In this document: in pieces, positions 10,703 through 23,900 of the stretch
Layout of the letters: each line of letters starts with the position of its first letter
Numbering within the stretch: the stretch's first letter is position 1
Source of the DNA: Antennarius striatus
Lineage: Eukaryota > Chordata > Actinopteri > Lophiiformes > Antennariidae
Direction of reading: 5' to 3'
DNA: 64,000 nt
Assembly (NCBI RefSeq): GCF_040054535.1
Contig: NC_090794.1
Span: 5,943,001 to 6,007,000 of the forward strand
Translations under genes and position numbers: made by a program
The notes under the pieces: model-generated
Database searches by the model: none
Told to the model about the DNA's origin: nothing
Seen by the model: the letters and a program-made list of their open reading frames with translations, nothing else

Positions 10703-13141
10703 ATGGCGGTGAATCCTCTGGAAGGTCTCATGTCAGTTGCAGCCAACCACCAGCTGGTCTCCAGTTCCACCAGTGAGCTGCAGAGGCAGCAGCCCTGTGC
10801 AGCGGGAAGCCCAGCATCCCTGCATGGAATCAGGCAGAGCTCACAGAACAGCAGCAGCAGCCGCGAGCCGAGCAAGTGGGTGAGTTGGAATTTACATCAT
10901 CAAGCATCATCATAACCATCAAAAATCAAATGGAACCAAAAGAGAACAGGAAACATGCTTCAAACGTGTTCATAAAATTGTTGTATGCTATCTCAGAGAG
11001 GAAACGGTGGGATTAATTTCCTCCTTTCCCACAGATGAATACACAGATTATAATAAAGCTGTGTTTTCTTCAGGGGCTGTTTGGATAATAATGGAAACAT
11101 TTATCCTTTATTTAACATGGTTGTGATTTAACAAATTTAAAGAAGCATGAAATATTCATTGAAGAAAGATGTTTTTAAATAGCAATTCTGCTTAGTTGCA
11201 TCCCTAGAATGTAATTTTTTAAAATCAAAGTAGATAAATAAATACCATTACATAAATGTTTCTATAAAGGATTCTTCTGCTACAGGTGTGTGGGTCCAGG
11301 TCAAACCCTGGTTTTAGTTTTGGGTCTGCAGTTCAGTCCAGGACGCTGAGGGGTCAACACTCCCCGGAGAATGCAGCGCGAGAAAGGAGTCGAGTCCGAA
11401 ACCTGCGACAGGCCTTCCACAGCCTGCAGGTACCCTGGTCACAGACAGACCTGTACCTGTTAAATTATGTTAAGACAACCTCTATTATTAGACAATTATT
11501 TATTTATGTTTAATTATTTAACACATTTGAGTGTAAGAGCTAAGAGAGAAAGTATTCCTCTGTCCTCAGGCTGCGCTGCCTTCAGTCCCACCAGACACCA
11601 AGTTGTCCAAACTAGACGTGCTGGTCTTGGCTACCAACTACATAGCTTACCTAACCGAGACCCTGGACCAAGGAGGGACGCTGGCTGAGCACACCCTGTC
11701 ATCCCGAGCGGGTGGTTACCTTCATCCTGTTAAGGTCAGGTTAGCAGTCAGCTACCTACTTCTTCTTAAGGTGGATTGTATAGATTGTTACTTAACAAAG
11801 CATGATAACATGAGAGACAGTTAGGATGAAGCTGAGGCTAAACGTAACGCACATCTCATCAAATCAAAGGCATCTACTTTTATGTCAACTAACTGGTTTG
11901 TGTTTCACAAGGAGAGATAGCGAATATACTGGTAGAAGGATGCTGAGTTTTGAACTTCCAGGCAGGAGGCCTAGAGGAAGACCAAAGAGGAGGTTTATGG
12001 ATGTAGTGAAAGAGGACATGAAGGTAGTTGATGTGAGAGAAGAGGATGCAGAAGACAGGGTTAGACGGAGGCAGCTGATTCGCTGTGGCGACCCTTGAAG
12101 GGAAAAGCCGAAAGGAGAAGAAGAAGAAGGATGTCAAACTCTCAAATTTTCATTTGGACAAGAAGAAATGTCAGCAAGGTACACTAACAGAGAAATGAGT
12201 AATAGATTTCTGTGTGTAGCAGAATAAAAAATTAAGCCACCGCTGAGGGAGCACTGAAAACTTTATTTGAAAAAAAAAGTTTTTTTAAAAATGTACCGTA
12301 TTGGTCCGAATACAAGACGGTGTTTTTTGCATTGAAATAAGACTGAAAGATTGGGGGTCGTCTTACATTCGGGGTCTAGACATTATACCCATTCACAACG
12401 CTAGATGGCGCCAGATATCTTTAAAGCGAATGCTGAACTTAACTCCCCAGGACAAATCGAACCCCTGTCACGAAGACGAAAAATAAAAAATAGCGGTAAG
12501 AAAGAAAAGAGAAGAAAATAAGAGAAGAGATAACAGAAAACGGAGAAACGTAGCGACAATCTGGAGAAAAGTGGGTCGAAGATCGGCCAGGTTAACCGGC
12601 AGCTGAGGAGAAGTTATGATGCAAACTTCAAGATGATGGTGATAAATGAGGCAGAGTCTTCAAACAATTGCAATGTGATCGAATATATTGAATAAATTAA
12701 TATAATCATTTGTTTCAGATGTACTGTAATTATTTTCTGTATAAAAATTAAATTTGGTGTTCAAAAAGTCTTTTTTCAAACTTGAGTCTTGAAAAAGAGG
12801 GGGTCATCTTATAATCAGGGTCGTCTTATATTCGGGCAAATACGGTATTTGACATGCATACTGGTGTACTTTATGCAAGTTTATCTCTTATGGAGTTAGA
12901 GTGTTCTTCTCTGTCTTCTCTTGATATCAGATTTGTGAATTCTGAGAATACCATTAGCCTATTAGCATGATGAGCTAACTCACTCGTCTGTCCCCCTCAG
13001 AAGTGGCCCATGCGGTCCCTTCTTTACTGCGGCAGTGTGGGAGAGCTGTTGTCAGGAGTCCCAGCCAATCAGATGCCTCCATTTGGAAAGGATGGGACAC
13101 ATTCTCTGAACCCGAACTCAGAAGCAGGAAAAGAGTGTTAA
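10703..13141 (+). CDS. tcf23: bHLH transcription factor 23 (TCF23/OUT-type)
   Basis: Four coding exons, 10703-10879, 11286-11429, 11570-11734 and 13001-13141, all joined in phase 0, encode 208 residues. The bHLH domain spans about 88-139: basic region NAARERSRVRNLRQAF with E92 in the E-box-reading position, a loop with PPDTKLSKLD, and helix 2 VLVLATNYIAYLTETL. The motif YLHPVK-KWPMRS just after it, split by intron 3, is shared by TCF23 and TCF24. TCF23 is preferred because slc5a6 lies next door, as in human 2p23.3. TCF23 is described as a bHLH protein that dimerises and restrains other bHLH factors in muscle and reproductive tissue. The N-terminal 60 residues are Ser/Gln-rich and poorly conserved, so the start is the least certain part. 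AATAAA is near 13282. tcf24 remains a possible alternative name. Confidence 0.88.
11908..12130 (+). mobile_element. 3' end of a non-LTR retrotransposon (LINE) in tcf23 intron 3
   Basis: A short open stretch reads like the C terminus of a LINE-encoded protein, with GRRPRGRPKRRFMDVV, then DRVRRRQLIRCGDP and a stop. The sequence after it ('gaagggaaaagccgaaagg') ends in a GAA-repeat tail. This arrangement is familiar from heavily 5'-truncated LINE copies of the RTE-like type in fish. The strand is the same as tcf23. The left edge is approximate and the family assignment is from recall, not from a search. Confidence 0.6.
12296..12845 (+). mobile_element. Non-autonomous pogo/Tigger-like DNA transposon in tcf23 intron 3
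   Basis: A 550-bp element with about 24-bp terminal inverted repeats (left CCGTATTGGTCCGAATACAA, right inverted CCGTATTTGCCCGAATATAA) flanked on both sides by TA, the Tc1/mariner-superfamily target duplication. Around 12595-12690 a decayed reading resembles the start of a pogo-type DNA-binding domain (RRSYDANFKMMVINEAE). The rest of a transposase is missing, so this is an internally deleted copy. The 'cgctagatggcgcca' stretch near 12400 resembles a CTCF half-motif. Confidence 0.75.
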
Positions 13142-14208
13142 TCCAAATTCATTCACTTTATTTTCTTCCTGTTCGGAGGGTTATGACCTCACAAACACGT
13201 ACATTTACATTTACAGACAGAGCACATACGGGCATATACAAACATACGTTGTAAATGTTTATACATGTCAAGTTTATCATGAAATAAAAAGGTTTGATAT
13301 AATAAATCATAAATGTGTTTCACGAGTGTGTGTTATTGTCTGAATCTCTGATCCAATATTCTTGCTGTACCCTTTTTAATTATGTTCCCCTCATGAACTT
13401 ATAATAGAGGGGATAAATATAATAATCTGTCACTGGCTGTCAGAAGGAGCAACAAATGAAAAACCACAAATAAATGCTGCACTCCACATTTGTGCATAAT
13501 CTGGTGAAATAATTCATAATTTTACTTTTGTTTTGAAACATAATTAATGGTAAAATATCTGGTTTTTACCAGGGAAGCTTTTTTTTAAGCAAGATTTAAT
13601 CAAACATGTTCTACACATTTAAATCCTCATGCTTATTGTTTTTTAACCAATTGAAATCTTCCATAACATTGCTGCATTGTCATCTACAATATCATTTATT
13701 ATATTATTTTGGATGTTTGACTAATCTCAGAATACCGCCTTTTTTTTTTAGATGTTTGGTCGGCTGATTGCAGAATAAACAGTAAGAATAAAACCTGATG
13801 TCCTTGTATTTTCTCCCTGTTTCTCCAATGTGCAGCCGTGCATAGTTGCAGGAGTAGTGATAGCAAAGGAAACAGGAACACAGAAATAGTGAATAACACA
13901 TACAGGTTAACACACTCAACAAGCCCTGTTGGATATAGTCCATCCTATCTGAGGGTGTCAGGAACAGGTTTGATATGAGGAAATGAAAAAGCTGCTTTGC
14001 TTGAATAATAACTCCACAAATCATCACATGGAGGAACAGTGTGTAACCTATCTGCCTGATTTAAAGGTTGCACAGTGTTTTAATTTTGTCAGACATTACT
14101 TTTCATCCTAAGGAAGAATCCCCTCACCTGTTTGCTCTCACAAAAAGTCGAATGCAAACGTCTCCAATGGGGTCAAATCCTTATTTTATCTAGATGTTTG
14201 TGGTATCA

Positions 14209-14214
14209 GTGTGT

Positions 14215-14282
<68 letters not shown>
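14209..14282. repeat. (TG)n microsatellite
   Basis: A nearly pure TG run of about 37 units. A second, shorter and imperfect TG run follows near 14471-14520. Likely length-polymorphic. Confidence 0.97.
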
Positions 14283-14288
<6 letters not shown>

Positions 14289-16839
14289 ACGTGCATGTGT
14301 GTAGGAGTGAAAGGATGGACGGACAGATGAGCGGTGAGGGAGGGCTTGTTGTGGGAACACAGCTGCTGTCTGATCACTTGTTATCTCTGCAGTAATGACC
14401 ACTTACTTCTCATTACAGCTCTGCCACAGAATGTAACCTTCCTCCTTGAATAAAACATCAGCTACAAAAACGTGTGTGTGTGTGTGTGTGTGTGTAGAGG
14501 CGTGTGCGTGTGTGTGTGTTGTTATTGCAGAGCCTGAACGCCACCTGTTAGAGGCCCAAATAAATCCGCTGCTTATTTAAAACCTCATTTTCTTGTTGAA
14601 AAGGATCAACGCTTAACGGACATAGCAACATCTCAAGGATTGGCTTTCATACGCACCAGTTTGTTTTTAATAAACACAAACCGCTGTTCATATCTCTTAT
14701 TCACGCTAAAGCTACATGACCTCACGCTGAATTTCAAACTGAATCTGAACAGGATATGCATCCGATCTAGGATCCAATTTTAAAAGATTGGAATTTTGTG
14801 CTCACGCAACCCTGGAAAATCAGGGTCACTTCATCCTGATAATGTCAGTTTAGCCCTCTGCATGTTTTTTTTTAAATTTTTTTTTATGTTGAACATCTGG
14901 AGCACCACTGTGCAGACACAACCACCCAACTAGAATGCCACAGCTGGCTTTTGCAGGCAACATAAAATGAAATGCCAGGTCGAAATACACATAAAGTTTG
15001 ACATGTGTGAATTTGAGCGTCAAAACAAATGAGATCAAACAAACGGGACATTATCACCAGTTGAGAAATACTACTACCAAGATAAACTACTTCCTGAAAA
15101 GCTTTAATTCAAGACTTAAAGCTCTTTCAGAATATATTTTGTGTCAATCACTTCTCAAACCTAAAACCACTATCTTAATATTGATTTATGTTTGTATGTT
15201 TTCTAAAAAAGTAAAGCTGTTTAATAGTAAAATATCTCCAAATCACCAAATGAGTGAATGTTTGGACCGGACTATTCCGATAGATAAAAAAGATATAAAA
15301 TTTTCAAGGTTCTCCTTTGAACAGTATTTACAGTTCTGCGCTCATAATTCACCATGTATCATATTTTAGTGATACTGTGTTTGCAGAAATAAGAGTTCTG
15401 GATTACAATCCAACCCAATAAGTCATGTAGATATGTTTGTGGGTGGGTATGAGAAGCCAACAACAGATGGGAGCCCAAACAAACTAAAATCATCTCCCCC
15501 TGGAACGAGATGGGCTCAGCTCCACGAGCAACAGCCCAGCGTTCAAGGCTAGCTCTATAAATCTGTCCAAGGGGGGGGACGGCTGTCCCGAATTCCCATA
15601 CGCGGTGATGACTAATTTGGAGCTGGTGAAGTCTGACTGCTGAAGTTGAGGACACACACCGACTGAAGAATCCAGACGGTTTGGTGAAGTGAGACTTGAG
15701 TTGAAATAAGAACCAGGACCAGGAGTTAGCTGTGGGCCAACGGTACTGCTGTCCTCAAATGTACTGTAAGCAATAGATTTGTTAAAAAAATAAACTCTTA
15801 AATTAAATAGTTTGGCCTTTTTCATTCCCAAGTGTCATTGTCCTGCTCTGCTGTGCTGTGATTGGCTGCTACTCAGTACCTCCGTGTTTAGATGTTACAT
15901 GTAGAAATACATCCTGCTGTCAGCTTAGTTAGGAATTCTATTGTATTAGGTGTGGGAGCAGCTCTTAACCTTTACTTGACAACATTAATGCTTTAAAATT
16001 AGCTCTGCTTTAGCCTTGATGCTAACTCAGACAGATGGTCAGATTTTATACGACAGTATAGGATTAGTTTGAGTCAGGTTCAGTTGCAATTTGTAATTTT
16101 ACTTTTTCTTTCATGTACAAAGTTTTGTTTCATATAATAATTTTGCACCATTGTAGTGCCATTTACCAGGTAAACCTTAAGATTTCAACTACCTGACTTA
16201 ACACCTGAATAATTTCATCTCATTTTACTCCTTGAACTTGAACTTAATCCTTTCAAGCAAGACTTTTTGCCTTGGTTAATAGGTTAGTTAGTCACGCTGG
16301 CAAACAAGATCAATGAGAAGAAGGATTTCTTGTTGAGCAGCACATGTACAAGTTGATCTAAGCCAGCCTTCCTCTTGTAGTGCAAGTTAATACTTGTGCA
16401 TCGTCTTCAACTGTTTAAGTGAATGCTCCACAAATGTTCCTGCGATGCTCCTGTAATGTTTTGTAGAGAAATCCACCAGCATATTGGTGTAGATTACGAG
16501 TACCTTAAACTTTCCTTAAAAAATATGTAAAAATCTTTTTTTTGCAGCAATTTTGTGTGTGTGTGTGGCTGCAGTAATACAAACATTAAGCCCTGTGTCT
16601 GCCTTTACAATATGTGTGTTTGTCCATGCTTCCATGTAAAGACAGAGAGCATGGATCCAAACTACCCCCTCATGTTGGGAGATAATCAGCATATTTCCAC
16701 TATCTCCTGCTCATTATGGCCGGCACACAACCATTACAGGCTGGATTTATGGAGCTCCGAGGCCACACTCCCCCTGCTCTGGCCGGTTCTTCTTTGGAAC
16801 TGGGTTCAAATCCAGGGAGAGGATGACATTGGAGAGGAG

Positions 16840-16985
16840 GACTGCTGGAGAGAAAGATGAAGAGGAAGAGAAAGGGGTGGAGAAAAGAGAATCGTGGAGA
16901 AAATAAATGTAGAAAGAGTTTGGAAGGAGAAAGGAGAAAAACAGGAGGAGAAATGATGGAGGCGCCGAGGATGGAGGTGCAAAGG
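16840..16985. repeat. Purine-rich low-complexity tract
   Basis: Almost only A and G on the plus strand (gagaaagatgaagaggaag and similar), interrupted by a few pyrimidines. Intergenic and non-coding by eye. Confidence 0.7.
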
Positions 16986-17940
16986 GATTAAAATGATGAA
17001 AAGCTTGATGGTGACGAATGATTCACTTACTGTATTTCAACTGACTCCTGCTGAACAAAGCTAATGCTGGGAATAAATCATATTCGATCAACCTCAGATA
17101 AGATTATAGCTGTGCCATTTGTCTTAAATGACAGAGCCTTGTAAGATTAAGCTTGGCAAAACATTGCTATCATGAAGCAGGACATCTTTTATTCACTTTC
17201 TTTCTTCTTTTGGTTTTCCTTGATGGCAATAGGTCAGAGCTGCTGCTTTACACTTTCAGTCAAACTCAGTATGGAATTCCAGCAAGTAGCATTGAGCTGC
17301 TGATAACATGAACTCATTCCTCACATTTCTGCTGGATTTCAAAAGTCTGTGCGAGACTACTTAGAGAAATCTGTATGAACATCATCACATGACCACATGT
17401 AAATGTGATTACAGCTCCATGGCAACCGTGGGACTGGAGAACACTGTCAATGTGGGTCTGAAAAGCTTGCTGTGGTGAGGCTCTGGAAAGTATTGTGGTG
17501 GGTAAAGGTATAAATTTGCAATTTAAAACTGTGGTTTTAATTTTTGGGGATCGAACAGATCTGTTACGGTACAGAGGTTAATAGTCCACAAATAGAAAAG
17601 AAATGCATTTTTACTCTAAATGGAGTTCCAAAATCCAATGATAATAGATATGTGAAATATAGGGAGACTTAATAATGGGCTACATCCTTCACCTATCCTT
17701 TCCAATTCCTTCATTTCAAATCAACAAACCTCAACAAAGTCTCACGAAAAAATTGCCATAACTGGTTTTTTCTTCATTTTTGTGATTTAACAGACTTATG
17801 GAAAGAATTACATACGTTATAGATATATTACATAGTTGAATAAATTTTTTTCAATGTATAAAGTGTCAACATTTTTAAATAAAAGATGTCAGAAACTGAA
17901 CATCACAGTCCAGAGCTGTTTGGAAACATGAAGTCTTCCT

Positions 17941-17957
17941 CCACTAGAGGGCGACAG
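17941..17957 (+). promoter_or_regulatory. Candidate CTCF-binding site
   Basis: CCACTAGAGGGCGACAG is a very close match to the core CTCF consensus (CCASYAGRKGGCRS). It lies between the convergent tcf23 and slc5a6 genes, a plausible boundary position. Motif only; occupancy unknown. Confidence 0.55.
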
Positions 17958-20900
17958 CGGATAGACTCAACACAACCGTTTATTTCGGTAAACTCATGAC
18001 ACACACGTTATTTATTCTCGTCATTCTTAACATCTCAATTCAAGTACATCAACCATAAATCTAATAGTCATACATCCAAGAACAGTGAAACATCAACGGG
18101 TCAGTTTTAAAGGTCCATGCAACAGTGTTCTGTTTCATACTCCTGTCAGGGCTGCTTCTCCCCGTCTTATCACGTGACACTGAACTCATTTATTCATTCA
18201 TAAATCTGGGGTTGGGTCCACTCCTGGACAGCTGTTTGGGGCTGACCCATTCATGGAACTATCCTGGATCATAAATAAAATCCACATTAGGATAGAGTTA
18301 AAATATAAATCACAACATGAAGGCACAGCCAAAGCAGAGGAGTCATCTCGACTTCAGTGCTTGTGGGGTTGTTGTTTTTGGAATGTGCTACAAGAAGAAT
18401 TCTTGTGGATGAAGAACAAATATAATAAATATTGTTCAAAACAATATTTATTGTTGCTAGAAATTACCAAGTGGCGTGATTTACCTTTACCAACTGTGGT
18501 CTTTACTGTATACAGTAGGTCTGTATTTCAAAGTCGATGTTAATGGTCACTACGGAGCTATGACATCAGTGTGTTTTATTAAGTGTGTTAGTGTTCCTTG
18601 GTTCCACAGTGATACACTAATAGTGTTATCGATGATGCGTCAGCACTTGAATTATATATCATGGAAGGGTATCAGGGGCGTATCACAGGCACACACTTCA
18701 AGTAATTTCAGGTATGAAGGAGAGGGTTCAATAGAAGGCAATCAAATAATAAAGCACAGATTATCACACATGATTGTTTTTCAAACGCTAAAATGGTTTG
18801 AAGGAATGTGACTATAGAGGCCGGTTTATGGGATGTAGCACGAAAATAGTTTTTATCTATAGGACACAGTGCAAAAAACATTTTATCGCTACGTTCCCCA
18901 GCCTGCTGCACATTCACAACAAAATGAAACACAAAAAAAAACAAAAACCCTCCAAACATTTCATGGCTCTTGCATATAGAATTCCACATTTCATCTTGGG
19001 AAATGTGCTCAGGCTTTATGTGAAATTACAAAAATATAACAAATCTTCTGCTGGTATAAAAAATATGAAAAATAATCATATTCTATATGCTTTGGGGAAG
19101 TTGAGGTATTTCTAAAGAATGATGGTTCAAATACGGCGATTTGGTAGCGGATCGACGTTCACATGGGTCTCAAAGGGCTCAACGCGCCATCAAGCAGGGG
19201 GATCTAGAGTCCACAATCCTTCAGATATAAAAGAAATGCACTAAGCTGCTTGTTCCTGCTGCTAAACTGGATCCATGTGATTGTCTTGCAGGTATTTAAA
19301 GGAGTAGTACACCTCACAATTTCATATGGGGACTTTGATGTAATCTAATCCAAACACAATAATTACACCCCGTTTTTAAAAGACGAAACCTTCACTAAAG
19401 CATCTAGCTTAGAAGTTAGTGAATATTTCAGTTAAAAAAAAAAAAAAAAAGCTTAGCTGAGCCAACTAATCATATTGAGTCATCTGACAAAATATGGCCA
19501 TGAAGTATTGTTGTGATATAAACACAATACCTTTAAGCTACGACAATGGATGACAAAAAAAAGCCACAAATGCGATGGTCAAGAATTCTGATTCCAAAAA
19601 ACACACAACACTGTTAACACTCTAAGGACACGTTAGCACTCGAGTCAATCACATACTGGCACTGATGAAGACCTGAAACTGTAAAGACGACGGGCACTTA
19701 CAAAGATTTACCAGAGACGACTGGGTTCTCTTCCCAGTCAAACGCAGCGTGTTGCTGCCTGGCAGAACTCACCTGTGCTTGTGGGGCAGTTCTGTGCTTT
19801 ATCGCAGGTCAGGGCGGTCGCAGCAGGGGCAAAACCCAGCAGTAGTGTGTCGATTAAACAAAGCGACACCTGTATCTACCTATATCCCACATAGTATGAG
19901 CTCAGAGGAACACAAGTCCAGAGAGGCACTTTAACCTTCTAGTGCTTTTCTGTTATCAACACGCTAACAGTTGTGGTCATGTGCTCATTTCTACTGATGC
20001 CACTGGTTTTCTGATTCACTTCATGGGGCGGCATGTTGTTTTATAAAACATCCTGTCAGCTGCACTGAACTACAATCATTCATCAACTTCCACAATGTTG
20101 AAGAATCTATTTGAAGAACACTCTGATGTGGATGCTGTATCTCCCTAAGAACACGTCTGTGTATTTAACTTTAATTTATTCCTTTATATGCAATTTTTTT
20201 TTGGACTAAATCTTAAAATATATTTTTCTCCATTTCCAGTTGTTCCATCTAAAAAAAACAAATGTTTTCAGTTGGATGACATCCAACAATTGCATGCCTC
20301 GAACAACAGAGCGCGCTAGATTTTCCATTTCCAGTTATCTTGGGCTAAAACCGTCTGTAGCAGCAGCTATTCATATTAACTAAAGCGTCATTAAAGGACA
20401 CTAATCCGGCTTGGAAACTTCAATTGAAAAATCAGACTTTTTTTCCGTTATAATCTCACATCTATACGTGTTCTTGGATTGATTTGGGTCATTTTTTTTC
20501 AGTAAAAAAACAAAATAAAAAATAAACCAAAAAACAACATTCTACATGCTATATCTAAGAGCTACCTGATTCTCCTGGGTTGTAGCTCACTGGGCAGGAG
20601 AGCTACCCACCAGCTTCAACCCTTGTGCATTGAGAAAGAACAGAACCATAGCCTCTGGGGCTATAGGTGCAAAGTTCCAGCCTGGCAAAAAAACAAAAAA
20701 AAAACCCCAGACAGTCGGTTTAAGAAGAATCTGTACCGATAAAAAACTCACCTCCCTGTGCAGATACTGAAGTGTTCCTCTACAATCAGAGTCACCTGAC
20801 TGTCTTCATTTAACACCAAAAAAAACAACCAAACCTGGTACAAAAGACCTCCAGGACTTTGTACATAGTGATGTCTCTTCCTGGGGGATGGGGTGGGGGG

Positions 20901-20964
20901 GTGATCTGTGTTGTGCGTGTTGTAAGTATGAGAGGGGAAAAAATAAATAAAAAAAGAAAAAGGA

Positions 20965-23900
20965 TCACAAAGCCGTCTCCTGGACCGTGTGAGCCGTCAG
21001 CTGGCATTTGGGCAGGACCACTCTGGTTTTCAAGCGGTCGTCCTCCGATTGAGCCTCGTCGCTCTCCATCTCCTTGTCCTCCGTGACCGCGTCCTCTTTG
21101 CAGTAAGGCGCCCCGTTGCTGTCCTTCTTGGCCATCTGGTAAGGCTGTCTGTTGATCTCTTTGGGCTGGAGGAGCGAAAAACTTGGGTCACTCAAAAATG
21201 AAAAAAGGGGAGAAATGAAACCAGAGTATGGATGGGAAACACTGGCGGTACCTTCTTAGACAGAGGTGTGACGCAGCAAAGCTTCTCCTTGTAGCGTTTG
21301 GGCAGGAAGAACAGCAGCATTCCGAGGACAGGGAACACTGTCCCGGGGGTCAGCTCCTTCTCCTTCATAGGTCCTGAGGGATACACCAGCAAAACCGAGG
21401 TTTGACCTTTGATCACATTTACCTCTAAGCAAGGACTTCTACGTGAAGCTTAACCTGGTCAGCTAGCGGCTAGACAAGCCTGCCAAGCCATGAGCTGTTC
21501 AAAACAGGGTTGAACCCCCCTCACCCAGAAATCGTGTGTTTGCACTAGATCCAAGTGTGATGATGCGTTCGGTACCTGTTAGCAGGCTGACGATCAGTCC
21601 CACCACCACTACGGTGGCGGAGTTGTGAGCGCTGTACCACATGTAGGACAGCGAGTACAGAGCCTCCACACCGGTGGGCCTGAAGGACAGACGGGGCCCA
21701 TTTTAAGACAAGTGAAATTCCATTAATGACGTCATCATCACGGACTCTCCTCTAATACTTTACCTTGGCTTGACTGTGCTGACATTGACCAGCGTTGTCA
21801 TGACGGCCGTGGTCATGTTGTTGAACAGGGGCGGAGCGGTGGCGTTGAGCAGCGGCGGCGCCGGGGTGGCGGCGGAAACACGCATCACGAAGCTGCCGAT
21901 GCCGATCCAGAAGGCCATGATGAGACCCGCCGCTAACCCGACCACGGCACCCTGAGGACGAATCAGAGACAGCAGGTGAAACCACGTCTCCATGGCGATA
22001 CGGATACAAAATCGGTGTGGACACAAATGTACACTGAACAGAAAGGACTCACTATAGAGTTTGCCCAGGGAAAGAACATCCCCAGACTGAAGAGACCCAG
22101 CAGGGGACCCCCCACCATCCCGAAGATGCTGAAGGCTGCCTGAGGGCACAGAGAACACGAGGGGTTAATCCTGGCTTCCTCAGCATTTCTTCATTTAAAC
22201 ACTCTGCAACAAACAATGCCGCAATTCTCTACCTGCAGCACGGATCCCATCAGAGAGGCGATGTAGGCCATCGCCAGACACACCAGCCCGTACACCAGCG
22301 CTGTGGAGCACAAGGATCAGGTGTTAGTGTTGTGTAGACGAGCAGTCTCCCCCTAGTGGACAAACAGGATATCATCTTACCGAGTCCCTTGGACAGCAGC
22401 GTGGCTTTAGCTTCAGTCATGTCAGGAAAATGAGGTTTAATCAGGTCCTCCATGGTTACTGTCGCTAAGGAGTTGAATGCTGATGAGATGGTGCTGGGAG
22501 GAAAAAAAGGAAAATGAGAATAAATGAATAACTGGGAATTTTTAAGGAGCGCCTGGGGGTGTTTTCAGTCTGGTTTTCCTTGGTTTACCTTAGAGCGCCG
22601 CTGAAGAGACAGGCCACAAACAGCCCGGCGAGTCCCGGCAGATCTCTGAACACGTCCATCACGAAGTACAGCACCATCTGCGCAAGGACGAATCCGATTA
22701 GCCTTCGTAATGAAACACACGTGTTCAACTTGGGAAACGATGGAGGAGAGTGTTACCTGGTCGTTGGCTTTGACGTAACCCTTATCCAGAGGGCTGTCCT
22801 CGCCATAGCGAGCGAACATCACCAGACCCATGAGACAACCCAAACACAGGACGATCTGCTGGCACGGGAAAACCACGTAGCAGGACCTGGAAAAACACGA
22901 GCGACGGAGACGAACATGTTTAGAAACCAGCTGGGGGTAAAACATGAATAGCTTCAAGTTCTTTTAATAGTTTGAAACAATCTGAAGCAATAAAAACCCA
23001 ACTCGGGAAATGGAACGATCCTTAAAATGCTTGAATGCACGTGTGGTTTGATGTTGCTTGTACCCACATGATAGCCTGTTTCTCAGTACGAGAGCTGAGG
23101 TATCTCTGGACCTGAGCCTGGTTGACCCCGTACAACGCCAGCATCAGGAAGACTCCCCCCACGCCCAGCGTCCAGAAGGTGTGGCGTTCCAGAGGATCGG
23201 GGTTCAAGCTGTGCAGAATGAGAGGAAACGAAACTGAATCTGTGAGGCGTTTATGAGTGGAGATCTCTGTCGAAGCGCCAAGGTAACAAGGAAAGCTTCT
23301 TCTGATGCGGTTTGAAAGGCCAACCACTCACTCAAGGGAAGCGATGCGGCTGCCGTTCACCGCTTTCCTCCACACCTCTGCCATGCCGCCTGCCTGACTA
23401 GCCCCCACCACGATGACCGCCAGCTGGCCCGCAAACATCACTACGGTCTGGAACACGTCGGTCCAGATCACCGCCTTCAAACCGCCCTGTGAGGAGATGT
23501 AACAATGCCAATCCAGGCCATTTTTTGTCAATTTTTTTGGTTAATCAGATATATATATATATCTATATACAGTCAACCGTCGGTTTTCGAACATAATCCG
23601 TTCCAGAAGGCTGTTCGAAAAGAGAGTTGTTCGAAATCCGAAGCTATTTTTCCCATTATAATTAATGTAAATAATTTTGATCCGTTCCAAGTCTAAAAAA
23701 CAACTTTTTCTAAATTTTTTTTTTTTACTGTTTCACACCATAAACTGCACTGTATACTGTTTACCATAAATAAAAAGGGGTAGAAATAGACACTGTGTTT
23801 TATTTTAATAAAAGATGTCCTGTCGAACTTTGAACACGAATGCACTACGGAGGAAGCATCCTGAGCAGTTCGCTCGGCTCCCGAGTGAGTTGCGTTCAGG

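Larger units (their letters stand above)
13142..20964. other. Intergenic region between tcf23 and slc5a6 (convergent 3' ends)
   Basis: The left edge carries the tcf23 3' UTR (AATAAA near 13282). The right edge carries the slc5a6 3' UTR on the minus strand, with TTTATT at about 20175-20180 as a possible polyadenylation signal. Between them is AT-rich sequence with two TG microsatellites, a purine-rich tract at 16840-16985 and a candidate CTCF site at 17941. Reading frames here are short, low-complexity and unlike known proteins. No gene is supported. Confidence 0.55.

Noticed and set aside
14186-14402. Open frames rich in His/Thr
   Set aside because: They come from the TG microsatellite at 14209-14282.
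14998-15369. 123-codon open frame on the plus strand
   Set aside because: AT-rich composition, no recognisable domain, no splice or promoter context. Likely chance.
16803-16813. GGTTCAAATCC, a tRNA B-box-like word
   Set aside because: No A box or cloverleaf pairing was found upstream, so no tRNA is called.
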